DNA from: Pseudomonadota bacterium
Lineage (GTDB): Bacteria > Pseudomonadota > Alphaproteobacteria > UBA8366
NCBI GenBank assembly: GCA_036339585.1
Contig: JAYZAS010000012.1
Coordinates: 118,573-182,572, forward strand
Reading direction: 5' to 3'
Length of the DNA: 64,000 nucleotides
Part shown: piece by piece, positions 39,193 to 48,868 of the stretch
Position numbering within the stretch: position 1 is the stretch's first letter
Layout of the letters: each line of letters opens with the position of its first letter
Notes under the pieces: model-generated
The model's database searches: none
What the model saw: the letters and a program-made list of their open reading frames with translations, nothing else
What the model was told of the DNA's origin: nothing
Translations under genes and position numbers: made by a program

Positions 39193-40119
39193 ATGGCAGA
39201 CGAACAGCTGTTAGATGCAGGATCAGGGGGATTAAAAGCCAAAGGCCCTATCGTCGTGAAGAGAACGAAAATCCTTCCCGCGCCTCCGCATGGTGGAGCG
39301 TGGAAAGTAGCCTACGCCGATTTCGTCACCGCTATGATGGCATTTTTTTTATTGTTATGGCTTCTCAACGTAACCACCGAGTCCACCAAACAGGGTATAT
39401 CTGATTTTTACGAGCCAGTAGGCATATCGAAAGTGCAGACAGGTAGCGGAGGTGCTATGGCAGGCCTTTCATTAAATTCTCAAGAGGCTCTAAAGTCGCC
39501 AGGATCCCCACCCAGCGTTAAGGCAGCAATGCCTACTTTTGGTAGTGTTAAAACTGGCTCTGCAGACGAGAGAGAGCGGGTTCCGGAACCAAGGGAAGGC
39601 GGCGACACAAAGGGGGCTGACTCAAAGCGTGACAAATTAGAAAATGAACAATTTGAGACAACTGCAGAGTCTTTAAGAAAAGCAATACAAGAAATTTCTG
39701 AGATCTCCGACTTGCGCGAAAGCCTGCTTATAGGGATTACCCCAGAGGGCCTGCGAATTCTTTTATTTGACCACCAAAATACACGACTATTCGCTTCTGG
39801 GAATTCAATACTTACCGAAAAAGGTGAACGATTATTTGCTATCATATCTTCTATACTGCGTGACCTTCCCCACCATCTCCGCATTACCGGTCACACGGGT
39901 AGAGGTGAAAAACGCCAACAGAATTACTCAAACTGGGAACTGTCAAGCGACCGCGCTAATTCGGTACGCAAAACACTAACCAAATACCGTATCGACCCTA
40001 AGCGAATAGAAAGAATAGCTGGACGCGCCGACCAAGAGTTACTTGACCCAAAAAATCCTGATTCCCCTCGGAATAGCCGAATCGATATTTTACTAATTCG
40101 GCACAAAAAAAATTCTTAA
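39193..40119 (+). CDS. motB: Flagellar stator protein MotB, first copy
   Basis: 308 residues. One N-terminal transmembrane helix contains HGGAWKVAYADFVTAMMAFF with the proton-binding D43, then the plug-like helix STKQGISDFYEPVG. A variable charged linker (about 95-160) leads to the OmpA-like peptidoglycan-binding domain with LRITGHTGRG, NWELSSDRANSVRKTL and the closing SRIDILLI. It is 40 bases after motA. A second copy follows after 11 bases. Confidence 0.93.
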   Translation: MADEQLLDAGSGGLKAKGPIVVKRTKILPAPPHGGAWKVAYADFVTAMMAFFLLLWLLNVTTESTKQGISDFYEPVGISKVQTGSGGAMAGLSLNSQEALKSPGSPPSVKAAMPTFGSVKTGSADERERVPEPREGGDTKGADSKRDKLENEQFETTAESLRKAIQEISEISDLRESLLIGITPEGLRILLFDHQNTRLFASGNSILTEKGERLFAIISSILRDLPHHLRITGHTGRGEKRQQNYSNWELSSDRANSVRKTLTKYRIDPKRIERIAGRADQELLDPKNPDSPRNSRIDILLIRHKKNS

Positions 40120-40130
40120 GGTCTCTGAAT

Positions 40131-41072
40131 ATGAGTTTAGATGACGAACGAGAAATCTTCATAAAGCGAAAGAAGATACAGGAAGAGGGGCACCACGGAG
40201 GGGCTTGGAAGGTCGCTTACGCTGACTTTGTAACCGCTATGATGGCATTTTTCCTTCTATTATGGCTTCTCAACGCAACCACCACGGACCAAAAACAAGG
40301 CATTTCTAATTATTTTGAGCCGATCGGAGCTCTTGCTGGATCAACCGGTAGTGGAGGCCCGTTTGGTGGCATTTCGGCTACAGACCCTGGGCCAATACCC
40401 GAGCCTGGACAGACAAGCACGCCAAATGTGACAAAAGATACGGAGGATGTGAAGAAGAAAGTAAAAGAAACGAAAAGTGGAGAGCCAGCTAAGAAGACCA
40501 AGTCCGAAACCGACGTTCCCGGAAATGAAGCTGATCATGATGAACGTCAATTACAAAAAGCTAAGGCTGCCGTTCAAAAGGCGATGGCACAAATCAAGGA
40601 GCTACAGGAATTGGCTCCCTCTCTAATAATTGAAGTTCTCCCAAAAGGGTTGCGTATTCAACTCACTGACAATGATAAGAGACCACTGTTTACAAAAGGC
40701 GGCAAAGATTTGAATTCAGTCGGCCGTGGAATCCTGAAGATGATTTCTGATGTGGTGAAAAAATTGCCTAACAAGATCGCAATCACGGGACACACTGCGC
40801 GTGGCGAGTATAAAGCAGGTCCTCCCGGAGAATCTAATTGGGAACTTTCTATAGGGCGAGCTAATTCTGCCCGTCTATACCTACAGCAAAATGGTATATC
40901 TAATTCACGTATTTTTACGATCGACGGAAAAGCCGACACTAATATTCTCGATGCTGAGTCACCTTATGCTGCACGCAATAGACGGATAGCAGTTTTAGTA
41001 CTTCGAAAGGCAAAAAAAACTACGCAGAAAGAACTTGCACCCAACCGAATTTTCAAACTCCCAAGTTATTGA
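40131..41072 (+). CDS. Flagellar stator protein MotB, second tandem copy
   Basis: 313 residues, colinear with the preceding gene. The transmembrane part HHGGAWKVAYADFVTAMMAF has the proton-binding D32; it is nearly identical to the first copy through QKQGISNYFEPIG. The linker (about 85-150) is unrelated and very charged (Lys/Glu). The OmpA-like domain has IAITGHTARG and NWELSIGRANSARLYL. Both copies keep all key residues, so both should work. A heteromeric stator or alternative stators with one MotA is inference. Confidence 0.9.
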   Translation: MSLDDEREIFIKRKKIQEEGHHGGAWKVAYADFVTAMMAFFLLLWLLNATTTDQKQGISNYFEPIGALAGSTGSGGPFGGISATDPGPIPEPGQTSTPNVTKDTEDVKKKVKETKSGEPAKKTKSETDVPGNEADHDERQLQKAKAAVQKAMAQIKELQELAPSLIIEVLPKGLRIQLTDNDKRPLFTKGGKDLNSVGRGILKMISDVVKKLPNKIAITGHTARGEYKAGPPGESNWELSIGRANSARLYLQQNGISNSRIFTIDGKADTNILDAESPYAARNRRIAVLVLRKAKKTTQKELAPNRIFKLPSY

Positions 41073-41546
41073 ATATGAAGCAAAGGACTATGATTTTTTC
41101 ACCCCCTCAATCAACGGCTGTGAATTTAAAATTTAAAATCAAACTTTAGTCTTGACCAAGTGAGTGCTTAAACGTCACCCCCTGAAGATATCCATCACTC
41201 TTGATCTATCTTTCTTAATTTGACCCGCTTACCCCAATGATTGGTCACTATGAATAGGATTATTCTTATGGCGTTACATTAAATGGCTGGGGCGCTTTTC
41301 TAATAGGACGAATGAGCGGCAAATAAGCACTTGCCAAGGAACACCCTCATATAAAACCAGCGATTGATCCTGCGCACTTGCCAATACCAAATTAATCAAA
41401 CGTCGAAATCTATCTTTTCAGTTTTAATATATGATAAACACTGCCGACACAGACAAGGTAGTAGCTCTGGCTCCAAAATAATACTAGAAACCTTCACCAA
41501 AAATATTGACTTTTGAGAGAACTATCGTTGGCTCGGCACTCTATCA
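41073..41546. other. Convergent intergenic region between motB copies and parC
   Basis: 470 bases between two converging genes, an unusually long gap in this compact region. I read both strands in all frames and found only short broken frames, no RNA gene and no clear terminator. It may be a relic too decayed to identify. Confidence 0.4.
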
Positions 41547-43778
41547 CTATGCATCAGTTCGAAAACGGCGACTTTTGGCAAATCCTTTAGGCACGATACG
41601 TCCGGATTGGGCTCTCTTCCCAATCCATTCTTTTAAATGCATCTCTGTGCGGGTCTTATCACCTATTTTCCAGTTCAAACCATCCTTAAGATTAAATACC
41701 TTAGCATCAGAAATTGAACTTTTATTATATCTCTGCATAATGACACCGCGGCCACGGCGCATTTCTGGCAACTCCCCAATGGGGAAAATGATCAATTTAC
41801 GATTAAGCCCAACAACCGCGACATGGTCTCCTTTAGCAGGCACACAAACAGCAGCCTCAATTCCATCGCCTAAATTAAGCACTTGTTTGCCCCCACGCGT
41901 CTGGGCTATTACATCTTCTCCATTAACAATAAAGCCACGCCCATCAGAGGCGGCTATTAATAATTTTGCTTTTTGCTCTAAAACCATCAACGTGACTACA
42001 TCTTGGTCATTTGGTAAATCTACCATCAATCGGATGGGCTCCCCAAAACCACGACCTCCTGGCAACCGGTCAACCGGCACAGTGTAGAAACGGCCATTAG
42101 TTGCAAATAAAATTAGTTTATCTGTAGTCTGTGCATGTAACGCAAAGCGATGACTATCTCCCTCCTTATACTTGAGCTCGGTTTCTTTCTCCAAATGGCC
42201 CCTCACAGTACGCACCCATCCTTTTGTTGAACACACAACCGTAACCGGTTCGCGCTCGATTATAGCCTCCATGGGAATAACAACTGTGGTTGGAGCATCT
42301 CTTATCTCTGACCGACGTCGCCCGATATCAGTATTTGGCCCGAATTTCTTTTGTATTTCTTTTATCTCTGCCGCTATGACTTTCCAACGAGCTGATGTAT
42401 CCCTTAATAGGCCGCGAACATGTGTTCTTTCTTTCGTTAGGTGTGAATGCTCCTCCGCAATCTCAATTTCCTCTAATTTACGCAAATGGCGAAGCCGCAT
42501 ATTAAGAACGGCGTCCGCCTGCAAGTCAGAGAGCTTAAACTTTTTGATCAAAATTTCTTTAGGATAATCTTCCTCGCGTATAATTCTGATTACTTCGTCG
42601 ATGTTTAAATACGCAATCAAATAACCACCTAAAACTTCTAGACGATCTTCGATTTTACCCAGTCGGTATTTCTTACGTCGTACAAGCACCTCATGACGGT
42701 GATCTAAAAAGGCCTGCAATACTTCGCGTAGGTTCATGACCCGTGGCACCCTGCCTTGATCAAGAACATTCATGTTTAGAGACACGCGACTTTCCAAATC
42801 GGTCTGACGAAAAAGAGACTCCATCAAAACATCTGGATCGACATTGCGGCTTTTAGGCTCAATTACTAATCGAATATCAGTAGTGGATTCATCCCGTATA
42901 TCTTCTATCATAGCCAAGTTGCGGGAATGCATAAGCTCCGCAATCTTTTCAATCAGCTTCGCTTTTTGTACCTGAAAAGGGATAGAGTTTATTATTAAAA
43001 TATATCCGCCTCCTTTACTGCGCTCAATTTCGTATGTCGCACGCACACGAAACCCCCCCTTCCCTGTTTTGTAGGCTTGTACGATGCTGTCATGGTCTTC
43101 GCAAAGCACCCCGCCTGTCGGCAAATCTGGACCCGGGATTAATTCAACAAGCTTTTTAATCGTGGCATTTGGCCTTTTAATTAAATGTAATAGCGCCGCA
43201 CATAATTCCCCCACGTTGTGCGGCGGAATATTTGTTGCCATACCTACTGCTATACCTGATGCTCCATTAGCAAGAAGATTTGGGAAGCTCGCAGGTAGAA
43301 CTGCTGGCTCAGAACCCTCTCCATCATAGGTAGAACGGAAATCAACCGAATCTTCATCTATACTCTCAAGCAAAGCATCGGCGACGCTGGTCATTCGTGC
43401 TTCGGTGTAACGCATAGCCGCAGCATTATCACCATCAACATTTCCAAAATTTCCCTGACCATCAACAAGGGGATACCTAACCGCGAATGACTGTGCTAAG
43501 CGTACCATTGCGTCATAAATTGCAGCATCACCGTGAGGATGAAACTTCCCCATTACATCACCAACAATTCGTGCGCATTTTTTAAAGCCGCTATCTGGAT
43601 TTAGTCGCAATTCACGCATCGCAAAAAGCAACCGACGGTGCACAGGTTTTAAGCCATCGCGTACATCGGGAAGCGATCGCGCCATAATTGTCGACAATGC
43701 ATAAGATAGATAACGTTCTCCTAAAGCTTCCTCAAACGCTACATTACATATATCTCCGGCCTCTGAGGTCTTAACCAT
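41547..43778 (-). CDS. parC: DNA topoisomerase IV subunit A
   Basis: 743-residue decatenating topoisomerase subunit that works with ParE. The winged-helix part reads [32 protein letters not shown]; the quinolone region [17 protein letters not shown] has Ala85 where E. coli ParC has Ser80, and D89 for E84. The catalytic tyrosine is Y124 in MRYTEARM. The C-terminal beta-pinwheel has degenerate blades such as GWVRTVRGH and [11 protein letters not shown] and no GyrA box, which favours ParC over GyrA. Confidence 0.93.
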   Translation of the reverse strand: MVKTSEAGDICNVAFEEALGERYLSYALSTIMARSLPDVRDGLKPVHRRLLFAMRELRLNPDSGFKKCARIVGDVMGKFHPHGDAAIYDAMVRLAQSFAVRYPLVDGQGNFGNVDGDNAAAMRYTEARMTSVADALLESIDEDSVDFRSTYDGEGSEPAVLPASFPNLLANGASGIAVGMATNIPPHNVGELCAALLHLIKRPNATIKKLVELIPGPDLPTGGVLCEDHDSIVQAYKTGKGGFRVRATYEIERSKGGGYILIINSIPFQVQKAKLIEKIAELMHSRNLAMIEDIRDESTTDIRLVIEPKSRNVDPDVLMESLFRQTDLESRVSLNMNVLDQGRVPRVMNLREVLQAFLDHRHEVLVRRKKYRLGKIEDRLEVLGGYLIAYLNIDEVIRIIREEDYPKEILIKKFKLSDLQADAVLNMRLRHLRKLEEIEIAEEHSHLTKERTHVRGLLRDTSARWKVIAAEIKEIQKKFGPNTDIGRRRSEIRDAPTTVVIPMEAIIEREPVTVVCSTKGWVRTVRGHLEKETELKYKEGDSHRFALHAQTTDKLILFATNGRFYTVPVDRLPGGRGFGEPIRLMVDLPNDQDVVTLMVLEQKAKLLIAASDGRGFIVNGEDVIAQTRGGKQVLNLGDGIEAAVCVPAKGDHVAVVGLNRKLIIFPIGELPEMRRGRGVIMQRYNKSSISDAKVFNLKDGLNWKIGDKTRTEMHLKEWIGKRAQSGRIVPKGFAKSRRFRTDA

Positions 43779-43859
43779 GAAAGAATGCTGCCCACAATAT
43801 GATGTATTATACCCTAGAACATACCCAATATCATGTATTGTTGTAACACAAAAGTTTTA

Positions 43860-44585
43860 CTAATTATAACTGCTAAGCTTACCCGCAAGACGTACCCGGC
43901 TGTCAGGCAGTTTTGCTTGTCTGGGCTGAAAAACATACTTTTGAAGAAAATATCCTGTCAAAATTAGCCCATCGGCGAGATCTTTTCCGCTGATCTGTGC
44001 TCCCGAAGCCCCTTTCAAAAAGGCTGGAAGTTTTAGGAGCTTGTCCTTATAAGGTTCACCCGCCTGTCGACTAACAGCTCTCCCGGATTTTGGCGATACA
44101 AATACAAGATCCTCCGTGACCCCTGTCCCTGCACATTCGCTGAGATCTAAGCCGAACCCTATATCTGTTAATAGATGGAGCTCCCAATAAACATATGTTG
44201 CCGCCCAATATTCACCATTGAAAGATCCTACCAAAGCAGAAAATGATTGATACAAATTTGGACAAGGATCACGCTCCGGGACTACTGATTCTACCAATTC
44301 AGAAGCAGAGGACAAAGCTAAAAGCTTCGCAGGCTCACCAAGAAGCCGTGCGATAGTACTGCTTAACAATTCAATAGAATATGTTCCTAAATGCTCGTCA
44401 AGTCGCGCACGCCATACCGCTGTGACCTTGTTGCCAACCTGCAAAACGGCCCGTTGGCGACGCGACTGCCCTCCATGCACAAGACCGGAGAAACGGCCAT
44501 TTTGTGATGTAAGTAAGCTAACAATCGATGCGGCCTCTCCGTGTGGGCGAGATGCTAATACAAATCCTTCATCTTGCCACTCCAT
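43860..44585 (-). CDS. recO: DNA repair protein RecO
   Basis: Recombination mediator that helps load RecA with RecR. 241 residues: an N-terminal OB fold with WQDEGFVLASRPHGEAASIVSLLT, GRFSGLVHGGQSRRQRAVLQVGN and a helical C-terminus with LHLLTDIGFGLDLSECAGTG. Only some of the zinc cysteines seen in other RecO proteins are present. It follows era by 19 bases, the usual order. Confidence 0.93.
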   Translation of the reverse strand: MEWQDEGFVLASRPHGEAASIVSLLTSQNGRFSGLVHGGQSRRQRAVLQVGNKVTAVWRARLDEHLGTYSIELLSSTIARLLGEPAKLLALSSASELVESVVPERDPCPNLYQSFSALVGSFNGEYWAATYVYWELHLLTDIGFGLDLSECAGTGVTEDLVFVSPKSGRAVSRQAGEPYKDKLLKLPAFLKGASGAQISGKDLADGLILTGYFLQKYVFQPRQAKLPDSRVRLAGKLSSYN

Positions 44586-44604
44586 TCAAAAATATCCATT
44601 GCAG

Positions 44605-45516
44605 TTACACATCAAATTTTAATCCAAGCACTTGATAGCGCTCTTGATCCTCCATCCATTTTCCGCGCACTTTGACAAATAAAAAAAGATGAACGTTACG
44701 TTCAAAACATTTGCGAAGCTCTTTCCTAGCTGCGGTGCTTATTTTTCTTATCATGGCGCCACTTTTGCCAAGTACGATTGCTTTTTGCGTATCTCTCTGG
44801 ACGTAAATTGTCTGATTAATCTTTACACTTTCGTCAGAAAACTCTTCCCAAGTGTCAGTCTCTACGGTAACCAAATAAGGCAATTCGTGGCGCAACAATA
44901 AAAATAATTGCTCTCGTGTTATTTCGGCAGCCAACACTCGCATTGGTAAGTCGGATATCTGGTCCTCTGGGAAATGCCAGGGGCCTTCTGAAATCACTTC
45001 ATCGAGGTAGGCTAAAATATCATTTACACCATTGCCACTTCTTGCAGAAATCATAAAGGTAGCCGAAAATGTTGCAAGTTCATTCACTGCATGACTCAGA
45101 GAGAGAAGTTCTTCAGGTCTCACTATATCTATTTTATTCAAAACCAAAATTAGGTTCCGCTGGCCGTTAGAGATAGAATTTAGAAGAGACTTTGTATTAG
45201 GATCAATTCCGCGAGAGGCATCGACCATTACAATTATGTGATCACCCTCTGTTGCAGCAGTCCACGCAGCGTCAACCATGGCGCGATCAAAACGTTTTCG
45301 GGGTGCAAAAATGCCAGGTGTATCAATAAAGACAATCTGACTTTTGCCTCGTATTATTATTCCAAGGATATTTGCGCGCGTTGTTTGCACCTTTGGTGTA
45401 ACAATGCTTACTTTCGTGCCGACGATACGGTTTACGAAGGTCGACTTTCCCACGTTCGGTGCACCGATGACCGCGACAAAGCCGAAGCGCTTTTTAATTT
45501 CAGCCAAATCACCCAC
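44605..45516 (-). CDS. era: GTPase Era
   Basis: Essential 16S rRNA-binding GTPase of 30S maturation. The 303 residues show G1 GAPNVGKST (about 18-26), the switch region QTTRANILGI, G3 DTPGIF, G4 NKID and the C-terminal KH domain with VQRDTQKAIVLGKSGAMIRKIS and ARKELRKCFERNVHLFLFVKV. It overlaps the rnc stop by eight bases, so the two are translationally coupled. Confidence 0.97.
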   Translation of the reverse strand: MGDLAEIKKRFGFVAVIGAPNVGKSTFVNRIVGTKVSIVTPKVQTTRANILGIIIRGKSQIVFIDTPGIFAPRKRFDRAMVDAAWTAATEGDHIIVMVDASRGIDPNTKSLLNSISNGQRNLILVLNKIDIVRPEELLSLSHAVNELATFSATFMISARSGNGVNDILAYLDEVISEGPWHFPEDQISDLPMRVLAAEITREQLFLLLRHELPYLVTVETDTWEEFSDESVKINQTIYVQRDTQKAIVLGKSGAMIRKISTAARKELRKCFERNVHLFLFVKVRGKWMEDQERYQVLGLKFDV

Positions 45517-46174
45517 TTGTTAGCTCTGAAAGCATATTACCTGCAGCTTCCTGCTCGGCCGCACGCTTTGACTTTCCTATACCTTCAGCCGACCCGAGCT
45601 GGCCAGCAGTCACAGCGACTATGAATGTCGGCCGGTGATCTGGTCCTTTCTGCTCAACAAGAGTATAGTGAGGCAATCCTAAACCTTTGGATTGTAACCA
45701 CTCTTGCAATGTCGTCTTGGCATCTTGTGGAGGACAAGAATTCTTCGTCATAGCTGGCATGAAATGTTGGGCGATGATTTTCTTTGCTGGTGCTAAACCT
45801 CCGTCTAAATATATAGCCCCTAACAAAGCCTCGAAAACATCGGCGATTATTGCCTCATTCTCTTTCCTACCAAACTCATGCTCTCCATGACCCATACGAA
45901 TAAGTGATGGTAATCCAATATTATGAGCTATATCAGCCAAACTCTCTTTCCTCACAAGCGCGTGGAATCGTCGAGAAAGATCGCCTTCATTTTCTTCAGG
46001 AAAAGTCTCCATAAGAAGCTCAGCAATTACTAGCCCCAACACCCGATCACCCAAAAACTCGAGCCGCTCATAGTTTACGTCCAAACATGAACTGCGATGG
46101 GTTAATGCTGCGGTCAATAACCCACGGTTGGCGAATTCATAATCAAGTATTTCCATGATTTCGGCGGGCATCAA
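45509..46174 (-). CDS. rnc: Ribonuclease III
   Basis: Double-strand RNA endonuclease for rRNA and mRNA processing. The 221 residues include the signature ERLEFLGDRVLGLVIAELL with catalytic acids, VFEALLGAIYLDGGL, and the C-terminal dsRNA-binding domain DAKTTLQEWLQSKGLGLPHY to GKSKRAAEQEAAGNML. It lies between lepB (17 bases upstream) and era. Confidence 0.97.
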   Translation of the reverse strand: MMPAEIMEILDYEFANRGLLTAALTHRSSCLDVNYERLEFLGDRVLGLVIAELLMETFPEENEGDLSRRFHALVRKESLADIAHNIGLPSLIRMGHGEHEFGRKENEAIIADVFEALLGAIYLDGGLAPAKKIIAQHFMPAMTKNSCPPQDAKTTLQEWLQSKGLGLPHYTLVEQKGPDHRPTFIVAVTAGQLGSAEGIGKSKRAAEQEAAGNMLSELTSG

Positions 46175-46191
46175 ATTATAAAATATCCACT

Positions 46192-46977
46192 TTAACGAAT
46201 AGCTTTAAGTAATCTCTCATACCGGATCGTAAATGGCCATTTCCAGACTTCCCAAAATCGTGCAGTGCCATCAGTTGAAAAGAAAAAAAATTGAGCCTTA
46301 CCAACCAAGTTTTCAAAAGGAACCATTCCGACTTGTGTCTCTATCCTACTGTCTGCCGAATTGTCGCGGTTATCTCCCATAGCAAAGACATGCCTGTCTG
46401 GCACCAAAAATTCTGGCGTATTGTCAATCACGCCAAAATCACCTTGTTCCTCAATTATTAAGTGGGAATCTCCACCGGGGAGTTTTTCAATATACTGGGG
46501 TACTCTGCGCTTCTGTCCAAAAGAATTTTTGACTTGGAATCGATCTATTGCTTTTCGTTGTACGCGCTCGCCATTTATATATAAAAACCCTTTTTTCATC
46601 TGAATGCGATCACCTGGCAATCCTACTATTCTTTTGATGTAATCTGTTTCGTTATCAGTCGGTAGCTTAAATACCGCAACATCCCCCCGCTTAGGCCCTC
46701 TTTCAAAAATACGACCTGTGATTGGTGCTAAGCTAAAGGGGAATGAATGTCTTGAATATCCGTATGAGTATTTTGATACAAACAAGTAATCGCCAACCAG
46801 TAATGTCGGTATCATAGATCCCGATGGTATATTGAACGGCTCATAAGCAAAGGTTCTTATTAAGACAGCTATTACCACTGCGTACGTAACTGTTCGAATC
46901 GTCTCCACCCAACCACGACTATCTTTCGGATTATGCTGCGGATCGTCATTCTCTCGGGACATTTTAAAATCATTCAT
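46192..46977 (-). CDS. lepB: Signal peptidase I
   Basis: Membrane protease that removes signal peptides from exported proteins. From the ATG at 46977, 261 residues: one anchor helix TVTYAVVIAVLIRTFAY, catalytic S54 in NIPSGSMIPTLL and K115 in DYIKRIVGLPGD, and the C-terminal box VFAMGDNRDNSADSR. The frame extends to a TTG at 47034, which was rejected for lack of a ribosome site. The ATG at 46962 is a second option. Confidence 0.93.
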   Translation of the reverse strand: MNDFKMSRENDDPQHNPKDSRGWVETIRTVTYAVVIAVLIRTFAYEPFNIPSGSMIPTLLVGDYLFVSKYSYGYSRHSFPFSLAPITGRIFERGPKRGDVAVFKLPTDNETDYIKRIVGLPGDRIQMKKGFLYINGERVQRKAIDRFQVKNSFGQKRRVPQYIEKLPGGDSHLIIEEQGDFGVIDNTPEFLVPDRHVFAMGDNRDNSADSRIETQVGMVPFENLVGKAQFFFFSTDGTARFWEVWKWPFTIRYERLLKAIR

Positions 46978-47049
46978 TTCTATTATGGTTGCTGGTGCAA
47001 GTAAAATATGTCGGCCCACACGAAAGCTTGTCAAGCAAAGCTGTGGTTT

Positions 47050-47451
47050 TTATTTACGAGTGACGCCTGAAATAATAACTATCACCTGTGCTATTGGAAA
47101 CTCATCGGTAATGCTAACGTCAATATTTGCTATCATATTGCTCGGCGTTATTTCACGCAGACGCCGCAAGGCCCCTCCAGTAAGCTCCAATGTAGGCTTT
47201 CCACCCGGCATGTTAACAACTCCGATATCAGACCAAAAAACCCCCTGCCGAAAACCGGTGCCCAGCGCTTTGGAACAAGCCTCTTTTGCGGCATAGCGTT
47301 TTGCATAACTTTCTGCCCGGTTACTTCGGTGATCAGATTTTTCTCGCTCAATCTCGGTAAAACAACGTTTTTCAAATTTCCCTGGGTATCGTTTAAGTGT
47401 TTTGGCTATGCGACGAATGTCGATCAAATCACTTCCAACCCCGATGATCAT
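47050..47451 (-). CDS. acpS: Holo-[acyl-carrier-protein] synthase
   Basis: Transfers phosphopantetheine from CoA to ACP. The 133 residues read [19 protein letters not shown] with the metal-binding Asp, [32 protein letters not shown] with the catalytic Glu/Lys, and a C-terminal strand VSITDEF. It overlaps pdxJ by four bases, the usual pairing. Confidence 0.96.
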   Translation of the reverse strand: MIIGVGSDLIDIRRIAKTLKRYPGKFEKRCFTEIEREKSDHRSNRAESYAKRYAAKEACSKALGTGFRQGVFWSDIGVVNMPGGKPTLELTGGALRRLREITPSNMIANIDVSITDEFPIAQVIVIISGVTRK

Positions 47452-48197
47452 GTTGCATCCTTTCGAGAACGAGCCTCATCCATTAATGTACGCATTTTCC
47501 TTACGGCGCAGTCCAAACCCGTTATCATTGCCTCGCCCATTAGAAAATGGCCGATATTTAATTCGGCCACCGTCTCGATTGATGCAATCGGCCCAACTGT
47601 TTCAAAGGTCAGCCCATGTCCGGCATGACATTCCAGACCGATATTGTCTGCATATGTGGCAGCTCGCTGAATACGCCCTAATTCCTCACACCGAGAAACG
47701 CCCGATGAGTCACAATACCTTCCAGTATGAAGCTCTACTACTGCTGCTCCAATATCTCTGGCTGCATCAAGCTGTTTTGAGCAGGGCTCAATAAAGAGCG
47801 AGACGCGAATGTCTGCTTTACTTAACCGTTCTACAAATTCTGAAAAAAAAGATATATTAGCCCCAGCATCAAGACCCCCCTCCGTTGTCTGCTCTTCCCG
47901 TTTTTCAGGGACAATACAAACAGCATTTGGCTTCACGTCGAGCGCGATTCCGATCATTTCATCTGTTGCCGCCATCTCAAGATTAAGCGGCTTGTTAATA
48001 GTGTTACGCAGTCGCGTAACATCCCTGTCCCTAATATGTCGCCGGTCCTCACGCAGATGCGCTGTTATACCATCTGCTCCAGCTACTATGGCCTTTTGAG
48101 CCGCACGAATAGGGTCTGGATGATCCCCCCCACGCGCGTTTCGGACGGTCGCTACATGATCGATGTTTACCCCAAGTCTTAAAAACCGTTTTGACAT
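47448..48197 (-). CDS. pdxJ: Pyridoxine 5'-phosphate synthase
   Basis: Joins deoxyxylulose phosphate and aminoacetone phosphate to form the pyridoxine ring. The 249-residue TIM barrel starts [24 protein letters not shown], includes [35 protein letters not shown] and [11 protein letters not shown]. All substrate-binding His/Arg positions look present. Confidence 0.97.
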   Translation of the reverse strand: MSKRFLRLGVNIDHVATVRNARGGDHPDPIRAAQKAIVAGADGITAHLREDRRHIRDRDVTRLRNTINKPLNLEMAATDEMIGIALDVKPNAVCIVPEKREEQTTEGGLDAGANISFFSEFVERLSKADIRVSLFIEPCSKQLDAARDIGAAVVELHTGRYCDSSGVSRCEELGRIQRAATYADNIGLECHAGHGLTFETVGPIASIETVAELNIGHFLMGEAMITGLDCAVRKMRTLMDEARSRKDAT

Positions 48198-48203
48198 GGA
48201 AGT

Positions 48204-48794
48204 CTACCCCTTTTCATTTGTTCGGCTTTTCCTACTCATTCGTTGGCGACGGGCAACATGATAGGATTGTATTAGCGATTTAAGCGGCAAATATGATCCA
48301 AACCAAACAACTAGCATTGATGGAATAGCACCAACCATCATTGGCCACCATACTGGCCAAATCGTCTCCATCAAATAATCTATATCACCCATCAACACTC
48401 CATTGATCATATGCGAAAAAAATATGCCAAAATCTAGTTTTTCAGGTGAGGCGCTAGCGCCTGCTGCTCCCATCCAATTTCCCAATTGATGAAGCCACAT
48501 CCAGATGAAAGGGAATGTCCATGGGTTACCTACTGCAGTCCCTATTGCCGAGGCAATCACATTTGCACGTATCAACCATGCCCAAATACCGCCAAGAAAA
48601 AAATGTAACCCTACTAAAGGAGTGAAGGATACTGCAGCCCCGCAAGCGAATCCAGCCGCTATGCTGAACGGGGTACCAGGCAAACGTCCTAGCCGATGCC
48701 GAATGTAGATAAATGATCTACGCCAACCAATTGTGGGCCACAGAACATTAGCAACACGACTTGGCAGGCTTGATTTTGCTCTTCGCTTAAACAT
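48204..48794 (-). CDS. DUF2062 membrane protein
   Basis: From the ATG at 48794 the protein is about 196 residues with two or three predicted membrane helices. It reads RRSFIYIRHRLGRLPGTPFSIAAGFACGAAVSFTPLVGLHFFLGG, then ANVIASAIGTAVGNPWTFPFIW, the DUF2062 signature with its conserved NPWT. Function is unknown. The longer frame to 48872 starts with TTG overlapping the rsh stop and is less likely. It lies between rsh and pdxJ as in related genomes. Confidence 0.87.
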   Translation of the reverse strand: MFKRRAKSSLPSRVANVLWPTIGWRRSFIYIRHRLGRLPGTPFSIAAGFACGAAVSFTPLVGLHFFLGGIWAWLIRANVIASAIGTAVGNPWTFPFIWMWLHQLGNWMGAAGASASPEKLDFGIFFSHMINGVLMGDIDYLMETIWPVWWPMMVGAIPSMLVVWFGSYLPLKSLIQSYHVARRQRMSRKSRTNEKG

Positions 48795-48868
48795 TAAGGG
48801 TTTTCTGATCCTTTGTCCCAACCGACCATGTACTTGCAGAATAAATTGTATGTTTCCTGAGACCGTAA

